Assembly (NCBI GenBank): GCA_937864925.1
Contig: CALMFH010000142.1
Location: forward strand, 1 to 33,296
Origin: an uncultured Alphaproteobacteria bacterium
Lineage (GTDB): Bacteria > Pseudomonadota > Alphaproteobacteria > Rhizobiales > Ancalomicrobiaceae
Direction of reading: 5' to 3'
DNA length: 33,296 nucleotides
This document shows, in pieces, positions 14,086 through 21,417 of the stretch. The position numbers and the translations under genes were made by a program. Position 1 is the stretch's first letter, and each line of letters starts with the position of its first letter. The notes under the pieces are model-generated. The model was not told where the DNA came from, did not search any database, and saw nothing but the letters and a program-made list of their open reading frames with translations.

Positions 14086-15333
14086 ATGGCCGAATACTAC
14101 GATCGTCTGGAGACCCGCCGTCCGGCAACGCGCGAACGGGCGCAGATGAAGGCGCTGCGCGAAGCGGTCGAGGGGCTGGCGGCGACGCGGGCGTGGAAGA
14201 GCCGCTTCGCCGGTATTCCCGCCGCCGAATTGCGGACCCGTCGCGATCTCGCGGCGATTCCGGTGCTGCGCAAGGGCGAGTTGAAGGACCTCCAGGCGGC
14301 TCGGCCGCCCTTCGCCGGTCTTTCGCCGGCGAAGTTGGTCGGGGTCGGCCGTCTCTTCACCTCGCCGGGTCCGATCTACGAACCGGAGGGCCTGTCGAGC
14401 GACTGGTGGGGCACGGCGCGGGCGCTCGCCGCCGCCGGCATCCGTCGCGGCGACGTGGTGCTCAACACCTTCGCCTATCATCTCACCCCGGGCGGATTCA
14501 TCCTCGACGCCGGTGCGCGCGCGCTCGGCTGTCCGGTGATCCCGGCGGGGCCGGGCAACAAGGAGGCGCAGCTCGATCTCATCGGCCACTATCGGCCGCG
14601 CGCCTATGTCGGGACCCCCGACTTCCTCAAGATCCTGCTCGACGCGGCGCAAGAGGCGGGACGTGACATCGCCTCGCTGGAGCGGGCGCTGGTCACCGGT
14701 GCGGCGCTGCCACCGTCGCTCAGGGCCGAGCTCGAAGGCCGCGGCGTCGGAGTGCGTCAGTGCTACGCCATCGCCGACGTCGGCCTCGTCGCCTACGAGA
14801 CGAGCGGCCCGGACGGCGCCCTCGTCCCCGGCATGATGGTCGACGAACGCATCCTGCTCGAGATCGTGCGGCCGGGCACCGGCGATCCGGTCGGCCCCGG
14901 CGAGGTCGGCGAGGTGGTGGTGACGCGCGCCGATCCGATCCATCCGGTAGTCCGGCTGGCCACCGGCGATCTCTCCGCCTTCCTCGAGGGCGAGAGCCCG
15001 TGCGGGCGCACCGGGCCGCGGATCCGCGGCTGGATGGGGCGCGCCGACCAGAAGGCCAAGGTCAAGGGCATGTTCGTCGACCCGGCCGACGTCGACCGGG
15101 TCCGACAGCGCCATTCCGAGATCGGCCGGGCGCGTCTGGTCGTCACTCGGGCGAACGAGCAGGACGAGATGGAGCTGAAGGTCGAGGCGACGGTCGCCGA
15201 TCCGGCCTTCGTGGAAGCGGTCGCGGCGACGCTCGCGGCGGTGACCCGGCTCAAGGGCCGGGTGACGGTGGTGGCGCCGGGAACGCTGCCCAACGACGGC
15301 AAGGTCATCGCCGACGAGCGGCCGGTCGGGTGA
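14086..15333 (+). CDS. Divergent phenylacetate-CoA-ligase-like (PaaK family) protein
   Basis: A 415-residue member of the PaaK branch of adenylating enzymes, near the usual length. The N-terminal region (AMKALREAVEGLAATRAW, then LPV-type KGELKDLQ) is recognisable. The site of the canonical P-loop (SSGTTG-P) reads FTSPGPIYEPEG (about residues 90-101), lacking the TTG core. The acceptor motif that is normally YG-TE reads CYAIADVG. The C-terminal half keeps the hinge-like GRADQKAKVKGMFVDP and ends NDGKVIADERPVG with a lysine near the expected catalytic place. It closes the ABC transporter unit, so a CoA ligase for the imported acid, or a non-ligase relative, is plausible. Whether it still adenylates is uncertain. 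Confidence 0.8.
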   Translation: MAEYYDRLETRRPATRERAQMKALREAVEGLAATRAWKSRFAGIPAAELRTRRDLAAIPVLRKGELKDLQAARPPFAGLSPAKLVGVGRLFTSPGPIYEPEGLSSDWWGTARALAAAGIRRGDVVLNTFAYHLTPGGFILDAGARALGCPVIPAGPGNKEAQLDLIGHYRPRAYVGTPDFLKILLDAAQEAGRDIASLERALVTGAALPPSLRAELEGRGVGVRQCYAIADVGLVAYETSGPDGALVPGMMVDERILLEIVRPGTGDPVGPGEVGEVVVTRADPIHPVVRLATGDLSAFLEGESPCGRTGPRIRGWMGRADQKAKVKGMFVDPADVDRVRQRHSEIGRARLVVTRANEQDEMELKVEATVADPAFVEAVAATLAAVTRLKGRVTVVAPGTLPNDGKVIADERPVG

Positions 15334-15446
15334 GGTATGGTCGCCGAGGGCGCCGCGACGACACGAAGCACCGGCGGAGGGTCGCGAACGACGAACGTTC
15401 CGGACGCGCGAGTGCAGGGTCGGGGCAAGCCGGGATGACGTTGCGC

Positions 15447-15484
15447 GATAGTTCGAGACGGGCCTGCGGCCCTCCTCATCATGA
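15447..15484 (-). repeat. Palindromic intergenic element, copy A
   Basis: GGGCC (15460-15464) and GGCCC (15468-15472) form the core stem around TGC. Flanks read GTTCGAGAC on the left and TCCTCATCATGA on the right. Read on the minus strand it starts TCATGATGAGGAGGGCC and ends GTCTCGAACTATC, matching copy B nearly base for base outside the core. Confidence 0.6.
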
Positions 15485-15517
15485 CGTGCTGTCGAAAACC
15501 GCAACGATCACGAGCGC

Positions 15518-15563
15518 CTCATGGTGAGGAGGCGCGGAGACCGCGCCGGCTCGAACCATCGAG
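15518..15563 (+). repeat. Palindromic intergenic element, copy B
   Basis: GGCGCGG (15531-15537) and CCGCGCC (15541-15547) form a 7-bp core stem around AGA. An outer stem pairs CTCATGGT-type sequence (ATGGT at 15521-15525) with ACCAT (15555-15559). Flanks are TGAGGA on the left and GGCTCGA on the right, as in copy A. Elements of this type (TGAGGAG-core-GTCTCGAAC) are a familiar intergenic repeat in Hyphomicrobiales. Confidence 0.65.
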
Positions 15564-15653
15564 CACGGCGGTCGACGACGGTGACGCAGCATTTCGGCAC
15601 GCGCCCCCCCAACCGGTGAGAGCGGAGGGTGCGCGCCGAATGCGGCGAACGCG

Positions 15654-16370
15654 TCACCGCGCCGCCGGCTTGGCCTTGGGGCGCAGCTCGGAGAGGGCGG
15701 CCTTCTGATGGCCGGCGGCGTCGAAGTTGTCGGGCTTCAGCCAGGCGACGAAGGCCGCCTTCACCGTCGGCCACTCCTTGTCGACGATCGAATACCAGGC
15801 GGTGTCGCGGTTGCGGCCCTTGATCACCATGTGCTGGCGGAAGATGCCCTCGAAGGTGAAGCCGAAGCGGATGGCGGCGGTGCGCGACGGGGCGTTGAGG
15901 GCGTCGCATTTCCACTCGAAGCGACGATAGCCGAGGTCGTCGAAGGCGTGCTTCATCGCCAGGAAGATCGCTTCGGTGGCGGCGCGGGTCTTCTGCAGAA
16001 CGGGGGCGAAGAAGATGTGGCCGATCTCGATCACGCCGGCCGCCGGGCGGATCTCCATCAGGGTGAGGACGCCGAGCGCCTTGCCGGAGGCGGCGTCGAC
16101 GAGGGCGTAGGAGAGCGGATCGGTCAGTTCCTCACGGCCCTTCAGCCAGGAGAGGAAGCTCGCCTCGTCGGCGAAGGGGCCGTAGCTCATGTAGGTCCAC
16201 ACCGAATCGTGGCCCTCGACCGCGGTCCACAGATCGTGGCCGTGCTTCGCGGTGTCGAGCGGCTCGAGCCGTCCCCAGGTACCGGCGATACCGGCCCGCA
16301 CCGGACGGGCGCGTTCGCTCCAGCCCTGGAGCTGCGGGCCGACCGGCCGCTCTTCGTTTCTGCCCGGCAT
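15654..16370 (-). CDS. GNAT-family N-acetyltransferase (RimJ/RimL type)
   Basis: A 238-residue protein. The acetyl-CoA binding core is visible as VIEIGHIFFAPVLQKTRAATEAIFLAM (about residues 116-142), followed by the RimL-type strand YRRFEWKCDALNAPSRTAAIRFGFTFEGIFRQHMV, where a substrate is acetylated on an amine. The residues at the pyrophosphate loop (LQKTRAATEA) follow the loose Q/R-x-x-G/A pattern with alanine. About 30 residues precede the domain. RimL-type enzymes modify ribosomal protein N termini, but many members act on small molecules or confer amine resistance, so the substrate is open. It is divergent from the copper ATPase gene with a 171-bp gap. Confidence 0.85.
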   Translation of the reverse strand: MPGRNEERPVGPQLQGWSERARPVRAGIAGTWGRLEPLDTAKHGHDLWTAVEGHDSVWTYMSYGPFADEASFLSWLKGREELTDPLSYALVDAASGKALGVLTLMEIRPAAGVIEIGHIFFAPVLQKTRAATEAIFLAMKHAFDDLGYRRFEWKCDALNAPSRTAAIRFGFTFEGIFRQHMVIKGRNRDTAWYSIVDKEWPTVKAAFVAWLKPDNFDAAGHQKAALSELRPKAKPAAR

Positions 16371-16541
16371 CGGGATCTCCTCGTCGGTGTTTCGTCGTGT
16401 CGCCGACCTTGGCCCGGCGCGCGTCGCGGATCAACCGTCATCCGGGCTGATACCGACGAGAGGCGGCGATCGAGCGAAATCACGCAGTTGCGACCCCGTC
16501 CCCTCTCGACCGCGTGCATCCGAGAGCGCACATAGACGGAC

Positions 16542-18797
16542 ATGACCATCTCGCCCGCACCCGCTTCGCTCACACCTTCACCCGCGGCCTCCGCCGAGCC
16601 GCTGCTCGTCGACGTCACCGGCATGACCTGCGCCGCCTGCGCCGCCCGCATCGAGAAGGTGCTCGGCCGGGTGCCGGGGGTGGAGAAGGCGACGGTCAAT
16701 CTGGCGTTGGAGACGGCCGAGATCGCGGCGCCCGGCGTCGACAGCGAGCTTCTGGTCGCGGCGATCGAGCGCGCCGGCTTCGGCGCCCATCTGCGCGACA
16801 CGGCGGTGGCGGCGCGGCGGGCGGCGCTGGAACGCGCGGCCGAAGAGCGCGCGACGGAGGAGAAACGGACGTTTCTCGTCTTCCTCGCCTCGGCGATCCT
16901 GACCCTGCCGTTCCTGGTCGGCATGATCCCGATGGCCTGGGGGGGGCATGCGACCTGGCTGACGCCGTGGCTGCAGGTGGCACTGGCGACGCCGGTGCAG
17001 GTGATCGCCGGTACACGCTTCTATGTCGGGGCCTTCAAGGCGCTGCGGGGTCGTTCGGCCAACATGGACGTACTGGTGGCGCTCGGGACCACGGTCGCCT
17101 GGGGTTTCTCGATGGCGATGGTGGCGGTTCACGGCGAGCACGCTCACGGTCACCTCTATTTCGAGGGTTCGGCGACGGTGCTGACACTGATCCTGCTCGG
17201 CAAGCTCATGGAGGCGCGGGCCAAGCGCTCGGCGACCGCGGCGGTGGCCAAGCTGATGGCGCTGCGGCCCGACACCGCGACGCGGGTGGTGAACGGTCTC
17301 GCCGAGGTTGTGGCGGCCGACCTGTTGCGCCGTGGCGATCACGTACTGGTGAAGCCGGGCGAGCGAGTGGCGGCGGACGGGATCGTCGTCGAGGGCGCGA
17401 GCGAACTCGACGAGAGCCTGGTCACCGGCGAGAGCGTGCCGGTCGAGAAGCGGGTCGGCGACAAGGTGACGGCCGGGACGATCAACGGCTCCGGGGCGAT
17501 CACCTTCCGGGTCACCGCGGTCGGCGAGGACACCACCATCGCCCGCATCGGTCATCTGGTCGAGCAGGCGCAGATCGCCAAGGCGCCGGTGCAGCGGCTG
17601 GTCGACAAGGTGGCGAGCGTCTTCGTGCCGGTGATCGTCGTCATCGCGATCGTCACCTTCGCGACTTGGTGGCTGGTCGGGCACGACTTCGAGAAGGCGC
17701 TGATCCCGGCGGTGGCGGTGCTGGTGATCGCCTGTCCCTGCGCCCTCGGGCTGGCCACACCGGCGGCCTTGGTCGCCGGGACCGGCGCGGCGGCCAAGGC
17801 CGGGATCCTGATCCGCGACATCGAGGCGCTGGAGCGGGCGCACGCCGTCGACTGCGTGATCTTCGACAAGACCGGCACGCTCACCGCGGGCCATCCCTCG
17901 GTCACCGACGTCTTCGTGCTCGGCGGGTCGGGCGACGAGATGTTGCGGCTCGCGGCCTCGGCGCAGAGCGCCAGCGAGCATCCGTTGGCCAAGGCCTTCG
18001 TCGCGGCGGCCGACGCGCGCGGACTGGTCCGTGCTCCGGTGAGCGGGGCGCGCAGCCACGTCGGGCGCGGCCTCGTCGCCACCGTCGAGGGACGCGGGAT
18101 CGCCATCGGCAATGCCGCGCTGATGGCCGAACTGGGTGCGGACCTGCGTCTGTTCGAAAAGGAAGCGGCGCGGTTCTCCGGCGAGGCGAAGACGGTCGTG
18201 GCGGTGGCGCGTGATCGCGAGGTTCTCGGTCTCGTGGCGCTCGCCGACCCGATCCGGGCGGAGAGTGGCGACGCGGTGGCGGCGCTGAAGGCGGCACGGG
18301 TCGCAGTGCGGCTCGCCACCGGCGACGGCGCGGCGGTGGCGCGGGCGGTCGGCGATCGGCTCGGCCTCGACGCGGTGGCGGCGGAGGTCCGGCCGGAGGG
18401 CAAGACGGCGCTGGTCGAGAGACTGCGTTCGCAGGGTCGGGTGGTCGCCATGGTCGGCGACGGCATCAACGATGCGCCGGCACTCGCCGCCGCCGACGTC
18501 GGCATCGCCATGGGGTCGGGCGCCGACGTGGCGATGGAGACGGCCGGCATCACGTTGATGCGCTCCGATCCGCGCCTCGTCCCCGCGGCGCTGGAGATCA
18601 GCCGCGCCACTTGGGCGAAGATCCGCCAGAACCTGTTCTGGGCCTTCTTCTACAATGTCGTCGGTGTGCCGCTCGCCGCCTTCGGCCATCTCACCCCGGC
18701 GTTGGCCGGGGCGGCGATGGCGATGAGTTCGGTGTCGGTGGTCACCAACGCGCTGACGCTCACCCGCTGGAAACCCTCTTCCGATCGACGCCGGTGA
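16542..18797 (+). CDS. copA: Copper-translocating P1B-type ATPase
   Basis: A 751-residue inner-membrane pump that exports Cu+ from the cytosol. One N-terminal heavy-metal domain carries GMTCAAC (C30, C33). The actuator TGES is at residues 295-298, the membrane metal site CPC at 398-400, the phosphorylated aspartate in DKTGT at D442, the SEHP motif has H480, and the hinge GDGIND spans 639-644. The PVQRLVDK and YNVVGVPLAAFG stretches are typical Cu+ ATPase features. Only one metal-binding domain is present, as in many alphaproteobacterial CopA proteins. No CueR- or CsoR-type gene or copper chaperone adjoins it, and I see no CueR-like box in the 171-bp gap. Confidence 0.95.
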   Translation: MTISPAPASLTPSPAASAEPLLVDVTGMTCAACAARIEKVLGRVPGVEKATVNLALETAEIAAPGVDSELLVAAIERAGFGAHLRDTAVAARRAALERAAEERATEEKRTFLVFLASAILTLPFLVGMIPMAWGGHATWLTPWLQVALATPVQVIAGTRFYVGAFKALRGRSANMDVLVALGTTVAWGFSMAMVAVHGEHAHGHLYFEGSATVLTLILLGKLMEARAKRSATAAVAKLMALRPDTATRVVNGLAEVVAADLLRRGDHVLVKPGERVAADGIVVEGASELDESLVTGESVPVEKRVGDKVTAGTINGSGAITFRVTAVGEDTTIARIGHLVEQAQIAKAPVQRLVDKVASVFVPVIVVIAIVTFATWWLVGHDFEKALIPAVAVLVIACPCALGLATPAALVAGTGAAAKAGILIRDIEALERAHAVDCVIFDKTGTLTAGHPSVTDVFVLGGSGDEMLRLAASAQSASEHPLAKAFVAAADARGLVRAPVSGARSHVGRGLVATVEGRGIAIGNAALMAELGADLRLFEKEAARFSGEAKTVVAVARDREVLGLVALADPIRAESGDAVAALKAARVAVRLATGDGAAVARAVGDRLGLDAVAAEVRPEGKTALVERLRSQGRVVAMVGDGINDAPALAAADVGIAMGSGADVAMETAGITLMRSDPRLVPAALEISRATWAKIRQNLFWAFFYNVVGVPLAAFGHLTPALAGAAMAMSSVSVVTNALTLTRWKPSSDRRR

Positions 18798-18930
18798 GGG
18801 GTGGCGTTCGCCCACGTCGATGCCCATATTCCGCCCGATTGCCGTGGCTCATCCGCTCGCCTAGAAGACAACTCGCGCCACCCGGCGCCCGGCCTCTCCG
18901 CTCCCTCCCGGACCTCTCGCAGGACCTTCC

Positions 18931-20517
18931 ATGACCGCGAAACTCTCTCGCCGCGATCTCATCTCCGCTTCCGTTGCCCTCGGCGTCGCCAATCTCCTAG
19001 GGTCCGCCGGTCCGGCGGCGGCGGCGGCGCTCAAGTTCGGCCCGGCGAAGGCGTTCTCCTTCGCCTCGCTCACCCAGCGGGCCCGCGAGGCGGCGGCCAA
19101 AGCCCATCTGCCGCCGAAGAAGCCGGCGCCGGAGATCGTCGAGCAGATCGGTTACGAGCAGCACGGCAAGATCAAGTTCCGTCCCGATCACGCCATGTTC
19201 GGCGACGAGAAGGGGGTCTATCCGGTCACCTTCTTCCCCGTCGGCAAGTACTTCGCCAAGACGATCAAGATGCACGCCGTCGACGGCGACAAGGCGGCGG
19301 AGGTGCTCTACGAGCCGGAGTATTTCGACATGCCGGAGGACAGCCCGGCGGCGAAGCTGCCGGAGGACACCGGTTTCGCCGGCTTCCAGATCCGCGAGTC
19401 GAAGAGCCGGCCGGACTGGCGGACCCAGGACTGGTGCGCCTTCCTCGGCGCCTCCTATTTCCGCGCCATCGGTTCGCTCAACGAATACGGCCTGTCGGCC
19501 CGCGGCATCGCGATCGATACGGCGAGCCCGACGCCCGAGGAGTTTCCGGACTTCACCGAGTTCTACCTGCAGCCGGCGAGCGACGAGAAACATCCGATCG
19601 TCGTCTATGCGCTGCTCGACGGACCGTCGATCACCGGCGCCTACAAGTTCACCATCCGCCGCACCGAGGGCGTGGTGATCGACGTCGAGTGCAATCTCTT
19701 CGCCCGCAAGGACATCGCCAAGCTCGGCATCGCACCGATGACGTCGATGTACTGGTTCTCCAACTACGACAAGAGCTACCAGCTGGAGTGGCGGCCGGGT
19801 GCGCACGACAGCGACGGTCTCGCCATCTGGACGGGCGCCGGCGAACGCATCTGGCGGCCGCTGGTCAATCCGCCGGGGCCGTCGACCTCGGCCTTCCTCG
19901 ACGACAATCCGCGCGGCTTCGGCCTGATGCAGCGCAACCGCGATCCCAAGGAATACATGGATCGCTACCTCAACTACGAGCGCCGTCCGTCGCTGTGGAT
20001 CGAGCCGATCGGCGGCTGGGGGCCGGGCGCCTTCCACCTCGTCGAGTTCCCGACCGATCACGAGGACTTCGACAACATGGGCTGCTTCTGGGTGCCGCGC
20101 GACCCGGTCAAGGCGGGCCAGGCGCTCGAGTATCGCTACCGCATGTACTGGAACGCCGACGAGCCGAACCCGCCGGCGAATCTGGCACGCCCGACCCGCA
20201 CCGGCATCGGCCGCGGCGGCTTCCCCTACACCCGCGCCAATCCGCCGGAGATCAAGCGCTTCGTCATCGAATTCATCGGTGGGGCGCTGGCGAATTTCCC
20301 CAAGGACAAGAAGCCGGAGGCGGTGATCACTCCGTCACGCGGCGAGATCTCCAAGATCTTCCTGGAGACCACCTCGTGGAACGACGCCTGGCGCCTGCAG
20401 TTCGACATCAAGGCGGAGGGTGCCGACCCGGTCGACATCCGCGCCTTCCTGCGCGACGGCGACACGGCGCTGACCGAGACCTGGCTGTTCAAGCTGCACC
20501 CGCAGAAGACCTGGTGA
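18931..20517 (+). CDS. Periplasmic glucan biosynthesis protein, OpgG/OpgD (MdoG/D) family
   Basis: A 528-residue exported protein needed in other bacteria for making osmoregulated periplasmic glucans. The N terminus has a twin-arginine signal, LSRRDLISAS (R7, R8), a hydrophobic stretch and AAAA near residue 30, so it should travel folded through Tat, as OpgD does in E. coli; OpgG there uses Sec. Family landmarks include YEQHGKIKFRPDHAMF, FFPVGKYFAKTIKMH, YFRAIGSLNEYGLSARGIAIDT and LARPTRTGIGRGGFP. No glucosyltransferase gene (opgH) follows; it may be elsewhere. A strong hairpin follows the stop, so the gene probably forms a transcript of its own. G versus D is unresolved. Confidence 0.92.
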   Translation: MTAKLSRRDLISASVALGVANLLGSAGPAAAAALKFGPAKAFSFASLTQRAREAAAKAHLPPKKPAPEIVEQIGYEQHGKIKFRPDHAMFGDEKGVYPVTFFPVGKYFAKTIKMHAVDGDKAAEVLYEPEYFDMPEDSPAAKLPEDTGFAGFQIRESKSRPDWRTQDWCAFLGASYFRAIGSLNEYGLSARGIAIDTASPTPEEFPDFTEFYLQPASDEKHPIVVYALLDGPSITGAYKFTIRRTEGVVIDVECNLFARKDIAKLGIAPMTSMYWFSNYDKSYQLEWRPGAHDSDGLAIWTGAGERIWRPLVNPPGPSTSAFLDDNPRGFGLMQRNRDPKEYMDRYLNYERRPSLWIEPIGGWGPGAFHLVEFPTDHEDFDNMGCFWVPRDPVKAGQALEYRYRMYWNADEPNPPANLARPTRTGIGRGGFPYTRANPPEIKRFVIEFIGGALANFPKDKKPEAVITPSRGEISKIFLETTSWNDAWRLQFDIKAEGADPVDIRAFLRDGDTALTETWLFKLHPQKTW

Positions 20518-20544
20518 GGTCGACCACGATCGCGGCGACGGTCC

Positions 20545-20568
20545 ACGGGGAGGCTTCGGCCTCCCCGT
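20545..20568 (+). terminator. Hairpin after the OpgG/D gene with a TTCG loop
   Basis: ACGGGGAGGC (20545-20554) and GCCTCCCCGT (20559-20568) form a perfect 10-bp stem around the very stable TTCG tetraloop, starting 27 bp after the stop. The following bases (TCGCGTTTCG) are only modestly T-rich. Probably a terminator or 3' end stabiliser. Confidence 0.75.
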
Positions 20569-20625
20569 TCGCGTTTCGGAGCGGGGGGAGTCGCGGGCGC
20601 GGGGTCGGTACGGGGAATCCTGCGG

Positions 20626-20676
20626 TCGTTGTACGTTCTGTACAACGAGGCGCCGACGTTGTACATTTCGTACAAC
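20626..20676. promoter_or_regulatory. Twin palindromic operators upstream of the toxin-antitoxin genes
   Basis: Two copies of GTTGTAC-N5-GTACAAC occur at 20628-20646 (spacer GTTCT) and 20658-20676 (spacer ATTTC), exactly 30 bp apart. The first copy extends to 9-bp arms (TCGTTGTAC/GTACAACGA, 20626-20648). They lie 22-72 bp before the antitoxin start, where the promoter must be. Antitoxins of the AbrB/MazE fold usually repress their own operon by binding such sites; the two sites 30 bp apart, about three helical turns, would suit cooperative binding on one face. Confidence 0.75.
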
Positions 20677-20697
20677 AGAACATGACGGAGGCGTCCC

Positions 20698-20922
20698 ATG
20701 AAGCTCGAGGTCAAGAAGATCGGCAATTCGACCGGGCTGATCCTGCCGAAGGAGTTGTTGGTGAAACTCGGTCTGAAGCCGGGAGATGCGCTGCACGCCA
20801 CGGCGGATGGTGAGGGCGGCATGCGGCTCACGCCCTACGATCCGGATTTCGAGCAGTCGATGCGGCTGGTCGACGAGATCATGGACGAATACCGCGACAC
20901 GCTGAAGGAACTGGCGAAATGA
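20698..20922 (+). CDS. AbrB/MazE-type antitoxin (SpoVT-AbrB DNA-binding domain)
   Basis: A 74-residue protein whose first 45 residues form a swapped-hairpin AbrB domain: MKLEVKKIGNSTGLILPKEL, then LGLKPGDALHAT. The short C-terminal part (FEQSMRLVDEIMDEYRDTLKELAK) is predicted helical and would wrap the toxin. GGAGG at 20687-20691 lies 6 bp before the ATG. It overlaps the Doc-type toxin gene by 4 bp (ATGA), the usual arrangement where antitoxin is made first. It probably neutralises the toxin and represses the operon through the twin operators just upstream. Pairing an AbrB-fold antitoxin with a Doc toxin differs from the classic Phd-Doc pair of phage P1 but is a recurring combination in genomes. 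Confidence 0.9.
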   Translation: MKLEVKKIGNSTGLILPKELLVKLGLKPGDALHATADGEGGMRLTPYDPDFEQSMRLVDEIMDEYRDTLKELAK

Positions 20923-21353
20923 CCGGCTCGGAGATGTCTCCCGGCGGGTTCTCGGATCAGGGTCAGGCGGGTTTCGGCCCGGTCCGGCTGACGCTCGCCG
21001 AGGTGAAGGCTCTGCACGAGCGGCAGATCGCCCGCTTCGGCGGGCCGGCCGGCATCCGCGATCTCGGCGCGCTCGAGTCGGCGCTCGGTCGGGCGCGCAA
21101 CAAGTGGGAGTACGAAGGCGCCGATCTGGCGCTCCTCGCGGCGGCGCATGCCTTCGGTATTGCCCGCAACCATCCCTTCGTCGACGGCAACAAGCGCGCC
21201 GCCTTCGTCGCCATGATGCTGTTCCTGCGCAAGAACGGTGTGAAATTCGCACCTCCGCCGACGGAGGCGACGACGATCGTCCTGGGTCTCGCCGCCGGCG
21301 AGGTTTCCGAAGAGAGTCTGGCACGTTGGATCCGTGATCGTCGGCCGGCATGA
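20919..21353 (+). CDS. Doc-type (death-on-curing, Fic fold) toxin
   Basis: A 144-residue Fic/Doc-fold protein. The catalytic loop HPFVDGNKR starts at H85, matching the Doc consensus H-x-F-x-D/N-GNKR; K92 stands where true Fic AMP-transferases have glycine, and this is the feature associated with Doc's phosphorylation of elongation factor Tu. Before it, HAFGIARN and GIRDLGALESALGR (about residues 48-61) are also typical. An N-terminal extension of about 20 residues (MTGSEMSPGGFSDQGQAGFG) precedes the domain; a second ATG at 20934 could be the real start, though the ATGA overlap favours the first. Toxin of a type II system; target inferred from the family. Confidence 0.9.
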   Translation: MTGSEMSPGGFSDQGQAGFGPVRLTLAEVKALHERQIARFGGPAGIRDLGALESALGRARNKWEYEGADLALLAAAHAFGIARNHPFVDGNKRAAFVAMMLFLRKNGVKFAPPPTEATTIVLGLAAGEVSEESLARWIRDRRPA

Positions 21354-21417
21354 TCGCCGATCCTTTCTCCGCGAAAACGCCTATGCTGGGTCGGGGGACG
21401 GAAACGGATCGAGCGAA

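Larger units (their letters stand above)
15334..15653. other. Non-coding region with two palindromic repeat copies
   Basis: This 320-bp convergent gap lies between the ligase-like gene and the acetyltransferase gene. I see no gene in it. It holds two copies of one palindromic element in opposite orientation (15447-15484 and 15518-15563), listed separately. The remaining sequence shows nothing recognisable. Convergent genes on both sides suggest that the palindromes may also serve as transcription stops. Confidence 0.6.

Noticed and set aside
16371-16541. CueR-type operator for the copper ATPase gene
   Set aside because: ACCTTGG near 16408 recalls part of a MerR-family box, but there is no matching inverted half-site at the required spacing.
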